The notes under the pieces: generated by a model
Databases searched by the model: none
What the model was told of the DNA's origin: nothing
Seen by the model: only the letters and a program-made list of their open reading frames with translations
Part shown: positions 44,485 through 56,749 of the stretch, piece by piece
Position numbering within the stretch: the stretch's first letter is position 1
How the letters are laid out: each line of letters starts with the position of its first letter
Position numbers and translations under genes: made by a program
Assembly: GCA_024364735.1 (NCBI GenBank)
Contig: JAGFNQ010008329.1
Location: 1 to 64,000, forward strand
DNA: 64,000 nucleotides
Reading direction: 5' to 3'
Source of the DNA: Boesenbergia rotunda
Lineage: Eukaryota; Streptophyta; Magnoliopsida; Zingiberales; Zingiberaceae

Positions 44485-47107
44485 TTTAGACCATCAAATG
44501 ATTCTAGGGTTCAAAAAGTCAAAAAGAAATTGACTAAGGCATGGGTGCCCAAGTCTTTCATTGTAGATTCCTTAGGTCCCAAAATTTAGGTACCTAAAAC
44601 CTCAATATTTAGAATTGTATAAGCATAAATTGAGGGGGGAGCATCTATCAACATAGGTTGTTGATAAGTGGTGCTCCAAACCCAAGGCTAAGGTTACACT
44701 AGTTTCAAAATGAGTCAACAAGCCTTGGAAATTATTTTTATATATTGCATGAAGGGTTTAGATTCACACATAATTTGCTCTTGCCATGAATTGCTTATAA
44801 TAATTGGTTTTCTTGTAGCAATTTATGTTTTACTGTAATTTGTATTTTATGAAATTTCATGTGAGTAGTAAGGAAATTCTCATGCAATGGATGATTGTAT
44901 ATTCATGCTTCAAAATAAGCCAACTAGTTTTGAAAAAGGAAAAATATATTGCATGAATGATTTAGGTTGAATCATGACAATGGATTGCTATAGTTCACGG
45001 TAAATCTAGAAGTTAGCCAAAATATCAAAACAGCAATTTCTTTTGGAATAAGTGATGATATATCTTAGGCTTAAGTTCTTCCTTAATGTGTTGGAGGTGA
45101 ACATAATCAAGTATGCCATGATTTACTCTATGTGCTGTTATCATTAATTTATGGCATGCAAATTTGATTTCAATCATGAACTTGATAGAAATGTGGGACT
45201 ATGAATTCTCCAATCCAATCTATGAACTATCAATAGAATGGAGAATTAGGATTCTAGACTTGGGACAAATCTAGATCTATGAGTTACCAAAATTGATTGA
45301 AGCAAGCATGTTATGAATACAATTTGAACATAATTAATCATGCATAAGTGTAGTTTACTTTTGTGTTAAAGTTTTACGAGGATCAGTTTTGTTTCCAAAA
45401 CAAAGAGGAAAGTAACTAGTTCATCTTTATCAAATAGCTATATACATCCAGGGATTGTGTGCTATCCATGCTTATGATTTTGTAAGTTGTCCATGTTTAT
45501 GAATTTTCTAGTTAAATGATTGTATGCATGCATGTTTTGGAAATCTGGTCATAGTTAGATACTAATTTGATACAAGTGTGTTTTGAAAATTTGATCATAC
45601 CTTGTGTATCATAAAATTTGATCATACTTGGAATATTTTGATTCACATATGATCATGCCAAGAACATGCTTAGAACATAACTGATCATACAAACCTGGTT
45701 TTGGGACTCAAGTTCATGATTAAGAACATACTCATCATGCTTTGACACAGATCATGACATATATCTTGATTAAGAGGAACCTTTTAGGAACAAATGGATC
45801 AAATCTGATTGTATAAGGGTTTGGGAAAGGTTAAGAGTTGAAACAAACCTATTTCTGAAACTGATCAGTTTCAGAAAACATTCTGTGTCAAACCTGATCG
45901 GTCCACCGACCGATCAGGGATCCCTCTGATCGGTCTGGTGACCGATCAGTCGTCGTTCTGATCGGTCTGGTGACCGATCAGACCAACTCTGATCAAGGAA
46001 CTCCCAGATCGTTCCAAATTGATCCAAAACCTCCTCAAACCAATCTCTTTTCATTGAATTGTATCAGTTTGATGATCATACTCCTAACAAATCTGATACA
46101 AACCAATTACAATTGAAACATATTTGATCCTCCATTGGTACAATCCTGGTACTAAGGAAGTACAAATTTGTACAATCCTGATTACAAGTTCTACTTGAAA
46201 CAAACCTAATACTGATTTGATACAAACCTATGTTGGAATGTTAAAATTTATAAGAAAAGGTTTGTTGAGTCATGACTCTTGTTCTTAATGTCGTGTTTCA
46301 GAAATTTTTCTGAAATAACGAATCTCAATAGAGTCTTCATCCCTGTTATGGGATGCAAATTGTTAATGCAGTCTGATCAGGAACGTATCAGAGTTTCCGA
46401 AATTTTTCTGAAATCTGATCGCTCCCCAGACTAATCAGATATCCTTCTGTATCACGTAATCAACAGACCTGGTTGGTCACGGAGACCAATCAGGACTATG
46501 TTTCAGATACAGTTACATTCCTTACTCGTCCTATGAAGCATATACGTATTTGACCATGATATACTTCTGTATATGTCTTCACATGGAAGTCCAAGTGTTA
46601 ATGCAGTCCGATCTTGAATGAATCAGAATTACAAAAATTTTTCTGAAAATTGATCGTTCATAGATAAATCAGAAATTTTTCTGTATCGATCATCAGTCTG
46701 ATGGAACTGCGATAATTGTTGTCATATGATGCATATACATTGTTGTCATGATACATTTATGGCATATGCCTCTCATATGCAATTCTAGAATCATCCTTTG
46801 ACTTACTTTCCATATGAAACATATACATGCTTGACCATAATATTATTCTGTATATGTTTTCATGTGCAATTCAAAACTTAACTTTGATTATTTTGGGTTT
46901 GGGGAGAGACCCGTGTTTGAGAGGGAGGTATGTTTAAAACTTAATAACCATATCCTTTTCGATGTTTGACAAAGGGGGAGAAAATGGTTGATTAAGTTTA
47001 TGGTTATTATAGGGGAGGATCATGATTCCCTTATGAGAATTAAACGGACTTCAATTGATTGATACCTAAACTTAAATCGGGTTGTCAAACAACAAAAAGG
47101 GGGAGAT
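44485..47107 (+). other. Noncoding internal region of element B
   Basis: After the gag tail the sequence near 44658-44684 (TTGATAAGTGGTGCTCCAAA) resembles the coding sequence of a Copia protease active site, after which no pol follows. The rest is AT-rich without ORFs. At 45896-45981 there are three GATCGGTC...GACCGATC palindromes like those in the LTR. The polypurine tract is at 47094-47106. Confidence 0.7.
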
Positions 47108-49094
47108 TGTTGATGCAGTCTGGCCCAGTTGTTATTTTGGTGTTTGACAACGATTTAAGTTTGGTTGAGCGAATTTGGGTTAAAGTCCTGGTCGGGGACT
47201 GGGCATGAAACCCTGATGAGTGAAGCCAAGTCCTAGCTTGTGAAGCTAGGTTGAAATCCCGGTGAGTGAAGCCGGGTCCTGGCGAGTGAAGCCAGGTGAT
47301 GGAAATCCCGGTGAGTGAAGCCGGGTCCTGGTGAGTGAAGCCAGGTGTTGGAAATCCCGGTGAGTGAAGCCGGGTCCTGGTGAGTGAAGCCAGGAGTTGG
47401 AAATCCCGGTGAGTGAAGCCGGGTCCTGGTGAGTGAAGCCAGGTGTTGGAAATCCTGGTGAGTGAAGCCAGGTGGTGAAAAGTCCTAATTCGGAAGGTTG
47501 GGTGAAAAGTCCTAGCTTGGAGGGCTAAGTGAAAAGTCCTAACTTGGAGGGTTAGGTGCAAATTCCCATCTTGGAGAATTAGGTGAAAAAGTCCTGGCTT
47601 GGAGGGTCAGGTGCCTAGCTTGGAGGGCTAGGTTGGATGAAGGTCTAACTCGGAGGGGTTGGGTGAAAAGTCCTAGCTTGGAGGGCTAGGTGAAAAGTCC
47701 TAGCTTGGAGGGCTAGGTGAAAAGTCCTAACTTGGAGGGTTAGGTGTAAATTCCCAACTTGGAGAGTTAGATTGAAAAATCCTTAGCTTGGAGGGCTAAG
47801 GTGAATGAAATCCTAGCTTGGAAGGCTAGGTCTGCGTCCCTGGATCGGTCTGGTGACCAATCAGGGAGTTGGCATGCTGCTCCTTCGTGGATCGGTCTGG
47901 TGACCAATCCAGCGATGTCTGATCGGTCTGGTGACCGATCAGGGAGTGTGTGTTTCACTCACTGCATAGCTCCTGATCGGTTTGGTGACCGATCAGGGAG
48001 CGAACAGTGAGTTGAGTTCCCTTGCTAATCAGGTCCAGAACGGTTCGATGACCGATCAGAGACTTAGGATTTGATTAAAGAATCACTGTTCACTCAAGCC
48101 TGATTGGTCTGGTGACCGATCAGGCTGGAGCCTGATTGGTCTGGTGACCGATCAGGCAGGAGCCTGATTGGTCTGGGGACCAATCAGGAGTGTGCAGAAA
48201 CTGCTGGATCAGTCTGGTGACCAATCAGGCTCCTCCCTGATCGGTCTGGGGACCGATCAGGAGCAGAACTTTAATTCAAATATGCTGTCAGAAGTCTGTT
48301 TTCACTGCCGATTCTCTGCTACTTGCTGATTTCTTTTTGATATGCATTGCTAAGCCTTTGTTGGAGTGTGCAGGTGATAGCAGGTGATTCAAACACTCAA
48401 GGAGGGTCAATGGGAGGCTTTCCTTGGAGCAGGTTTGGATCTATTGTGTTTTCAGGTCTCAACGGCGTCTGGCGTAACTGGCAATTGACGAAGGCGCGGT
48501 TGGCAACTGACGGAGGCTCAGCTGGAGGAGTGTCCAGTGGACTGAGTGCTCAGAGAGGTCAGTGGGTCAGGGTGTGAGTCAGTGGTGCTGATGGAGCTGG
48601 CGATGTTGAGCCGGAGCTTAAGAGACAAAGCTGGATGCAGAGGAGCGAGGTGAACAAGACAGAAACTTGGGAAGTTTGGCTGGGCTGTGTTCGTGCTCTC
48701 TGTTGCTTTGTGCTTGAGCGATCTTGTTACATCTTTGTGAGCTTGTCTTCTCGAGTGTCTCTGTGCTTAACTTGTATCTTCTTGAGATCACTTGTGGAGA
48801 GGTTTCTCCACCGAGAAGGAGGCTGCTACTATCCGGAGTTCACCGGGGCTTGATCTGCCGATGATCAAGGGATCGCCCACCTCACGGGCACGCCAAGGAG
48901 TAGGGGCAAGTTATCCCCGAACCTTGTATATCGCTGTGTTAACGTTGGTTTGATTCCTTTCTCTGTTTTATTCTTCCTGTTGCATTTTGTTTCCGCTGCT
49001 ACTAATTTGATCACAGGAAGAATGTTTTAAAAGAGGGGGCGATTTGAGTGTCTGGCTATATTCACCCCCCTCTATAGCCATCCCGTTTCCAACA
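47108..49094 (+). mobile_element. 3' LTR of element B
   Basis: Same organisation as the 5' LTR, about 40 bp longer. An extra pair of CCTGATTGGTCTGGTGACC units near 48100-48170 accounts for part of the difference, while one long stem-loop unit near 41580-41640 is missing. The palindrome array is at 47840-48265. It ends TTTCCAACA and is followed by AAGTG. Confidence 0.93.
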
Positions 49095-49617
49095 AAGTGA
49101 GCTGCGCTCACTTGGCTACCAGATTCAAGGAACCTTTGTACTTGACTTGGAGGTCTAGGGTTTGAATCTGGGGAAGGCAAAAACCCACTGGCCAGGGGTG
49201 GAAAGTCCTAGTGAGTAATGGCACGGTCGAGGGCCAGGTTGTTGGGCCGCCAAATGAGATTTAGCCACCAAATGGGCTGAGGGGCTGGGTTGTTACAATA
49301 AAAAGTCGCCTTTTTTATGTAGCGACACGACTCCTCTAGCCCCATCAGGCGGCTCTCTAGGTCGTGCCCTACGGTCTTCTCACTCCCGGCAATGGATTTT
49401 TTGCCTTCCCTAGATTCGAACCCTAGACCTCCGGGACAAGTACTAAAGTTCCTTGAATCTGGTAGCCAAGTGAGCTAAGGAACTTTAATACTTGTCCTGG
49501 AGGTCTAGGGTTCGAATCTGGGGAGGGCAAAAATCCACTACTGGGAGTGGGAAGTCCATAGGGCACGGCCTAGAGAGCCACCTGATGGGGCTAGAGGGGC
49601 CGTGTCGCTACAACAGG

Positions 49618-49961
49618 TCTATTAGCTAGAATGGTATCAGGTCGTTTCATCAAAGGTTAAACTTGGAGTCTTGCAAGTTGCCTGTGCCACCTACGGCATC
49701 CCGATAGATTTAGAAGTTTGGGTACCCAGGCTTGATCAATCTCTCATAGAACCGTCTCTAGGGTTTTACACCTTCTTTTTAGGTCAAGTAGAATATGACC
49801 TTCGCTTTTTGATTCCCCCTTTTTCTTGTCGATATCCCAGTATTTTGATATTCCTCTCTAGCAGATGGCTCCGAACGCCTTCGCTTAGATAAGTGGGGCA
49901 TTCATTTTATTCAAATTGTTTGGAATACCTTTAACCCCATGTTTTTTCCATTACTTCTTCC
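49618..49961 (+). pseudogene. Fragment of a gypsy-type ORF (putative gypsy-type transposase domain)
   Basis: Reading from the base after the foldback insertion gives a frame with TYGIPIDLEVWVP, LIEPSLGFYTFFL and YDLRFLIPPF, a pattern of the domain called transposase (putative) gypsy type at the start of many plant gypsy polyproteins. After a frameshift it continues with PNAFA, FILFKLFGIPLTP and FHYFF. A TAG near 49623 and the shift make it non-functional. The left part of the frame is at 41000-41089. An LTR inserted at 49962 cuts it off. Confidence 0.6.
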
Positions 49962-50108
49962 TGTTGGATCTTGGATGGCTAGAGGGGGGGGGGTGAATGT
50001 AGTCAGACACAAACAGATTTAGCGATTTGAAGTTTTCTTGTTTCTGCGATCAGGGTTAGGCAGCGGAAGACAAAAACAAAAACAAAAATAACAAACCAAG
50101 GTCACTAA
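49962..50108 (-). mobile_element. Broken LTR F, GATCGGTC family, inverted
   Basis: TGTTGGATCTTGGATGGCTA followed by a G-run and GTGAATGTAG is the reverse of the LTR end of element C (CATCCAAGGTCCAACA). It is cut after 147 bp by LTR D; the remainder must lie beyond the window. Confidence 0.75.
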
Positions 50109-50941
50109 TGTTGATGCAGTCTGACCCTGATTGTTATTTTGGTGTTGACACCGATTTTAGTTTAGGTTAATGAGATGATTGTGATTAAGTCCTGGTCGGG
50201 GACTGGGCACGGAGTGATTGAGATCCTAGCTTGGGAAGCTAGGTTGACTGAAACCCTGATGAGTGAAGCCAGGTCCTAGCTTGGGAAGCTAGGTTGATTG
50301 AAACCCTGGTGAGTGAAGCCAGGTCCTAGCTTGGGAAGCTAGGTTGAATGAAACCTTGGTGAGTGAAGCCAGGTCCTAGCTTGGGAAGCTAGGTTGGATA
50401 AAACCCTGGTGAGTGAAACCAGGTCCTAGCTTGGGAAGCTAGGTTGGACGAAACCCTGGTGAGTGAAGCTAGGTCCTAGCTTGGGAAGCAAGGTTGGATG
50501 AAACCCTGGTGAGTGAAGCTAGGTCCTAGCTTGGGAAGCTAGGTGGAATGAAGTCCTGGTGAGTGAAGCTGGGCACAGAGTCTTGGTCCGGGAGACTGAG
50601 CACGAGTCAGAGAAGGCTAAGGAGCCTGTTCTCTTGACTTATGGTGGAATTGGCCTTGGCTGGATCGATCTAGTGACCGATCAGGGAAGTTGGCACAAAC
50701 TTTCGTTGTGGATCGGTCTGGTGACCGATCCAGAGATGTCTGATCGGTCTAGTGACCGATTAGGGAGAGAACAGAAACTTTGTTTGGCTTCTGTTCGACT
50801 CCTAATCGGTCTGGTGACCGGTCAGGGAGAGAATAGAAGGCTTCTGTTCGGCTCCTGATCGGTCTGGTGACCGATCAGGGAGAGATCCTGATCGTTATGG
50901 TGAACGATCAGAGGGATCTCAGAGCCCTTCTGTGAAGAATT
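50109..50941 (+). mobile_element. LTR D, left part
   Basis: It starts TGTTGATGCAGTCTGACCC. Eight or so tandem units alternate CCTGGTGAGTGAAGCCAGG and CCTAGCTTGGGAAGCTAGG (50220-50560), followed by GATCGGTCTGGTGACCGATC palindromes (50660-50885). It is interrupted at 50941 by element C and resumes at 58752. Confidence 0.85.
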
Positions 50942-52990
50942 TGTTGATGCAGTCTAACCCTGATTGTTGTTTTGGTGTTGACACCGATTTAAGTTTTGAT
51001 TTAAGTCTGGTTAACCGCATGGGGATTAAGTCTTAGTCGCGGACTGGGCACGAAATTCTAATTTGGAGGGTTGGGTGAAAAGTCCTAGCTTGGAGGGTTA
51101 GGTGAAAAGTCCCAACTTGAAGGGTTAGGTGAAAAGTCCCAACTTGGAGGGTTAGGTGAAAAGTCCTAGCTTGGAGGGCTAGGTGAAAAGTCCTAACTTG
51201 GAGGGTTGGGTGAAAAGTCCTAGCTTGGAGGGCTAGGTGAAAAGTCCTAGCTTGGAGGGCTAGGTGAAAATTCCTAACTTGGAGGGTTAGGTGAAAAGTC
51301 CCAACTTGGAAGGTTAGGTGAAAAGTCCTAGTTTGGAGGGCTAGGTGAAAAGTCCTAGCTTGGAGGGCTAGGTGAAAAGTCCTAACTTGGAGGCTTAGGT
51401 GAAAAGTCTCAACTTGGAAGGTTAGGTGAAAAGTCCTAGCTTGGAGGGCTAGGTGAAAAGTCCTAGCTTGGAGGGCTGGGTGAAAAGTCCTAGCTTAGAG
51501 GGCAAGGTGATGAAATCCTGGCGAGTGAAGCCAGGTCCTAGCTTGGGAAGCTAGGTTGAAGTCCCAGTGAGTGAGACTGGGCACGGAGTCTTGGTCTGGG
51601 GGACTAAGAACGAGTCAGAGAAGGGCTGGAGGCTTGTTCTCGTGACTTAGAATGAATTTGACCTTGTCTGGATCGGTCCGGTGACCGATCAGGGAAGTTG
51701 GCACGAAGTTCACTCCTGGATCGGTCTGGTGACCGATCAGGGCACAACCTGATTGGTCTGGGGACCGATATGGAGTGTGCAGCAAACTGCTGGATAGGTC
51801 TGTGGACCGATCTGGAGTGTGTAGCAGACTGCTGGATAGGTTTGTGGACCGATCTGGAGTGTGCAGCAGAGTGCCAGAACGGTCTGGTGACCGATCAGGG
51901 AGAGAACAAAAACCTTGGTTGGATTCTGTTCAGGTCCAGATCGGTCTGGTGACCGATCTAGAGTGCCAGAACGGTCCGGTGACCGATCCACGACCTAGGA
52001 TCAGATGTCCGCGATTATGGTTTTCTCACAGTGGACCGATCAGGCTTGAGTCTGATTGTTCAGTGCCTATCCTGATCGGTCTGGTGACCGATCAGGCCTC
52101 ACTCTGATCGGTCCGGTGACCGATCAGTAGCTGTAACTTTAATTCGAAATCACTGTCAGACGCTCTGATCGCGTCTGTTTTCTCTGCTGATTCTCTGATA
52201 CACTGCTAATATGTTTTGATATGGATTGCTAAGCGTCTGTTGGAGTGTGCAGGTGATACAAGAGGATTCAAATACTCAAGGAGGGTCAATGGAGGACTTT
52301 CCATGGAGCAGGTTTGGATCTATTGTATTTTCAGGTCTCAACGACGTCTGGCGCAACTGGCAACTGACGAAGGCGCGGCTGGCAACTGACGGAGGCTCAG
52401 CTGGAGGAGTGTCTAGTGGACTGAGTGCTCAGAGAGGTCAGTGGGTCAGGGTGTGACTCAGTGGTGCTGATAGAGCTGGCGACGTTGAGCAGGAGCTTAA
52501 GAGACGAAGCTGGAAGCAGAGGAGCTGAGGTGAACGAGACAGAAACTTGGGAAGTTTGGCTGGGCTGTGTTCGAGCTCTCTGTTGCTTTGTGCTTAAGCG
52601 TTCTACTACATCCTTGTGAGATCTGAGTGAGCATTCCTTCTTGTGTGATCTCCTGTACTCAAGTTCCATCATCCGTGAGATATGTGGAGAGGTTTCTCCA
52701 CCGAGAAGGAGGCTCTATCTTATCCGGGTTCACCGGGGCTTGATCTGCCGACGATCAAGGGATCGCCCACCTTACGGGCACGCCAAGGAGTAGGGGCAAG
52801 TTATCCTCGATCCTTGTACAATGCTGTGTCGTTTGGTTTGCTGTCTTTGTTTTGATTTATGTTCTTCAATTCTGTTTCTGCATTCTGTGTGTTTCCGCTG
52901 CCTAATCTCTGAGTACAGAAATCTGTTAAGATCAAAGGATTTGTGTGTCTGGCTACATTCACCCCCTCTATAGCCATCCAAGGTCCAACA
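50942..52990 (+). mobile_element. 5' LTR of element C
   Basis: It starts TGTTGATGCAGTCTAACCC and ends CATCCAAGGTCCAACA. About sixteen stem-loop units of 28-29 bp (51060-51510) of the type CCTAGCTTGGAGGGCTAGG and CCTAACTTGGAGGGTTAGG are followed by GATCGGTC palindromes (51668-52130). ORFs across these arrays are repeat readings. Confidence 0.93.
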
Positions 52991-52992
52991 AG

Positions 52993-53004
52993 TGGTATCA
53001 GAGC
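52993..53004 (+). promoter_or_regulatory. Primer binding site (initiator Met tRNA), element C
   Basis: TGGTATCAGAGC two bases after the LTR end. Confidence 0.92.
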
Positions 53005-53048
53005 TTGGGGCTCTGTTCACGGCTTAACATCCGAGAGTTATCAACAAG

Positions 53049-54206
53049 ATGGCTGGAAGAGAACGAATGAGCACAAACCGACCTCCACTCTTCGACGGCA
53101 CAAATTTTCAATATTGAAAATCAATGATGGAGTTTTATTTGAAGACAAACATGAGCATATGGTTCTCGGTCAAAGAAGGTTTCATCCCTCCACGAGATGT
53201 TGAAGGATAAGATCTCGATTTCTCAAGTTGCTCGGCTGAGCAAATAAGAAAGAGTGAAGCAAATGCCAAAGCGGTGGTCACTTTGTAATGCGGGTTGACC
53301 AAGGAGGAGTTGATCAAGGTGGGTCCTTTTACAAGTGCTAAAGATCTTTGGAACAAAATCATTGAGCTCCACGAAGGAACTCAAGACACCTGAATAGCCA
53401 AGAAGGACCTCCTTCACAGTCAACTCCAAAATCTCTCCATGGAAGAAAATGAAAAGGTATGTGAACTCCATGGAAGATTCAAAGAGATCCTCAATGGCCT
53501 CCACTCCATCAATGAAAAGGTAGAAAACCGGGATCTAGTAAGGTTAATTCTAAAAGCTTTTCCAAGGAATATATTGTGGTCATCCATGGTGGATGCCTAC
53601 AAGGTTTCCAAGGATCTTTCCTTAGTTAAGTTAGAAGATCTATTTTGTGAAATGGAATTACATGAGATCTCTAACCAAGGCTCCGAAGAGAAAGCGGTTG
53701 CTTTTGTGGCAGGAAAGGAGGAGAAGCGCACCCATCACTTTGCTTTCATGGCACTAGAGGAGTCAAAGGAGGAAAGTGATGATGAATCAAGTAGCTCTTC
53801 AACCGCGCCTTCATCATCCTCGGATGATGAAGAGGTAATCACTCCCGAGTTAGATAAGTGTTATAGAGCTATCGCATGTTTAACCAAATTGTTAAAGAAA
53901 TCAAAGAATAAGGTTAAGTCATTGAAATTGGAAGTAGAATATTTAAAAACCTCTAAGGATGAGGTAATTGATGACTTGCATGTTAAGACCCTTGAGAATG
54001 ACAATAAGGACTTAAAGAGCAAAGTTGAAAATCTCAAGAATGTTCTTGAGAAATTCTCATCTATCTCCAAAACCTTAGACATGATACTCAATTCCCAAAG
54101 GGCGGTTTATAATAAGGCCGGTATGGGTTACCGACCTAAGGAACCAACCTTTGTATCATTAATGTCAAGAACCCAATTTAGATCATCAAATGATTCTAGG
54201 GTTTAA
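53049..54206 (+). pseudogene. Copia gag pseudogene of element C
   Basis: It is homologous along its length to the gag of element B, in one frame, but with in-frame stops in the N-terminal third (near 53116, 53209, 53287 and 53391). From 53439 an open frame of 255 codons remains, covering most of the UBN2 domain, the acidic Ser-rich segment, the coiled coil, SKTLDMILNSQ and GMGYRPK. Like B it lacks a CCHC knuckle. The frame here extends past the premature stop of B to RTQFRSSNDSRV before TAA. Because B and C share the knuckle-less design, this was an ancestral trait and not decay in one copy. Confidence 0.85.
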
Positions 54207-56749
54207 AAGGTTAGAAAGAAATTGATTAAGGCATGAGTGCCTAAGTCCCTCATTGTTGATGCATTAGGTCCCAAAATTTGGGTACCTAAAACCTTAATAT
54301 TTAGAATTGTATAAGCATAATTGAGGGGGAGCATCTATCAACTAGGTTGTTGATAAGTGGTGCTCCAAACCCAAGTCTAAGGTTACACTAGTTTCAAAAT
54401 GAGTCAACAAGCCTTGGAAATTATTTTTATACATTGCATGAAGGGTTTAGATTCACACATAATTTACTCTTGTCATGAATTGCTTTGATTAATTGGTTTT
54501 CTTGTAGCAATTTATATTTTACTGCAATTTGTGTTTTATGAAATTTCACTTGAGTAGTAAGGAAATTTTCATGCAATGAATGATAGTATATCCATGCTTG
54601 AAAATAAATCTACAAGTTTTGGAATAATTATATATATTGCATGAACAGTTTAGATTGACACATAACTTGCTTATACCATGGATTGCTTAAGATGATCAGT
54701 TTTATTATTGAATTTTATGGTTCAAGCTTAAGAGGTTGTGTTTGGTGAACATATGCCATGATTTTCTTGTATGTATTATACAACATGATTGCATGCATAC
54801 TTGCTTTGGAAACCTAATACAAACTTGATTTTAAATCGATTGGAACCATGACCTTAATACACACTTGGAAGTATGACTTTTCAATCCAATCCATGAGTTT
54901 TAGCTTCAATATGCCATGATTAGGATTGAACTCCATAGTTCACTGTAAATCTAGAAGGTAGCCAAAATACTTGCGATAACTTATGATATATCTTAGGTTT
55001 AAGTGTTCTTATGTTTGAGATGAACCTAGTTGAGTATGACATGACTTTAATGTATGTGTTATTAATGTTAATCTATGACATGCCAAGTTTGTTTAAGAAC
55101 AAGATCAACACATAATTTGAACTGGTCACTCATAAGGTGTTGATAGATAAAAACATGAGCTTAAGGTTTAGGCTTAGGTTTTGCTTAAGGTATTTTTTTT
55201 GGTGAACATGATTAAGTATGCCATGATTTTATTGTATGAATGCATGCTAAAGAACAAGGGTTAACACATAGTTTGTACTAATAAGGCATCACCAAACAAA
55301 GAACATGAGCTTTAACATTCACTACTTAAGTTCCTTGACTTAGTGCCCTCTTTGTATCAAACTAAATTAAGGTCTATGACTTAGTTATTCAGAACCTAAG
55401 AGTAACTTGGATTATCAAAATTGTTTGGAATAAACATGATCATACTTGGAATATACTTATCATGCCTTGATACAAACCTGTTTGTGGTATTATCTTAAAT
55501 CCATAGAAATTCTTGATCTTTGGTGTGGAATGAAAAATCTGTTTGGATCCATAGAAATTCTTGATCTTAAACCCATAGAATTCCTTGATCTTTAGTTTGA
55601 AGGACATGAATCATGTTGTTTGTTGTGGTTAAGGGAAATGAATTGTGTTTAATGGAATTCTATCTTGGATTAAACCTAATTGAATTAGGGTTTAGAAGTG
55701 TTTCAGAGTTTCTGAACTTTCAGAGTTTCTAAACTGTTGTCTGTATCAGACCTGATCGGTCCACCGACCGATTAGGACTCACCCTGATCGGTCTGGAGAC
55801 CGATCAGGGATCACTCTGATCTGTTCGGTGACCGATCAGATCAACTCTGATCAAGGAACCCCCAGATCCTTCCAAAATGATCCAAAAATTTCTCAGACCA
55901 ATCACTTCTTGTCGAATTGTATCAGTTTAATGATCATACTGATATAAACAAACATGATACAATCCGATTACAATTGAAACATACTTGATCACCCATTGGT
56001 ACAAACCTGGTACTAAGGGAGCACAAATTTGTTCAAGTGGTACAAACTTGGTACTTAATACTGATTTGATACAAACCTATGTTGGAATGTTCACATTCAT
56101 AAGAAAGGGTTTGTTGAGTCATGACTCTTGGTCTTAATGTCGTGTTTTAGAAATTTTTTTGAAATGATGAATATTAATGGAGTCTACACCTTTGTTTTGG
56201 AATGTAAATTGTTAATGCAGTCTGATCAGGAATGTATCAGAGTTTCAGAAATGTGTCTGAAATCTGATCGCTCCCCAGACTAATCAGACATTTTTCCTGT
56301 ATCAAGTAATCAACGAATCTGATCGGTCACGGAGACCAATCAGATTTATGTGTCGGATACAGCTGCATTCCTTGTCATATGAAACATATACATGTTTGAC
56401 CATGATATACTTCTGTATATGTTTTCATGTGAAATTTACACTTTTTGGCGTATGATGCATATACATTGTTGCCATGATACATTTATGGTATATGCCCTTC
56501 ATATGCAATTTAAAAATTGTCGTTTGATTATTTTGGGTTTGGGGAGAGACTCGTGTTTGAGAGGGAGGTATGTTCAAACTTAATAACCATACCCTTTTCG
56601 ATGTTTGACAAGGGGGAGAAAATGGTTGATTAAATTTAGGATTATTGTAAGGGGAGGATTTTGATTCCCTTACGATAATTGAACTGCCTTCAATTGATCA
56701 TCAATGCCTAAACTTAAATCGGGGTGTTAAACAACAAAAAGGGGGAGAT
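54207..56749 (+). other. Noncoding internal region of element C
   Basis: The relic TTGATAAGTGGTGCTCCAAA at about 54350-54370 matches that of element B. The rest is AT-rich and diverges from B in the middle. Palindromes CTGATCGGTCCACCGACCGA and CTGATCGGTCTGGAGACCGA lie at 55752-55839. No pol domain is visible. Confidence 0.7.

Larger units (their letters stand above)
41329..49094 (+). mobile_element. Complete gag-only Copia element B, GATCGGTC family
   Basis: LTRs 41329-43274 and 47108-49094 are flanked by exact AAGTG pentamers (41324-41328 and 49095-49099). A tRNA-Met primer site and a polypurine tract (47094-47106) are in place. One intact gag ORF is present and no pol. The two LTRs are nearly identical by eye, with scattered substitutions and one short indel, so the insertion looks fairly recent. 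Confidence 0.95.
41090..49612. mobile_element. Composite foldback element 2, hosting Copia element B
   Basis: Hairpin 1 has its left arm at 41090-41328 (TGTAACGACCCGGCC start) and its right arm at 49095-49297 (ending GGGTTGTTACA), with element B inserted near the loop. The spacer ATAAAAAGTCGCCTTTTTTA (49298-49317) leads to hairpin 2 (49318-49612), TGTAGCGACACG to CGTGTCGCTACA. Pentamers GCAGG (41085-41089) and ACAGG (49613-49617) flank the whole unit. Arms contain GGTTCGAATC, a pol III B-box-like motif. No protein is encoded by the foldback itself. Confidence 0.75.

Noticed and set aside
51698..52107. Overlapping ORFs with repeated LDRSGDRSG, also at 57452-57861 and 42044-42253
   Set aside because: The Asp-Arg-Ser repeats are translations of GATCGGTC...GACCGATC palindromes within LTRs.
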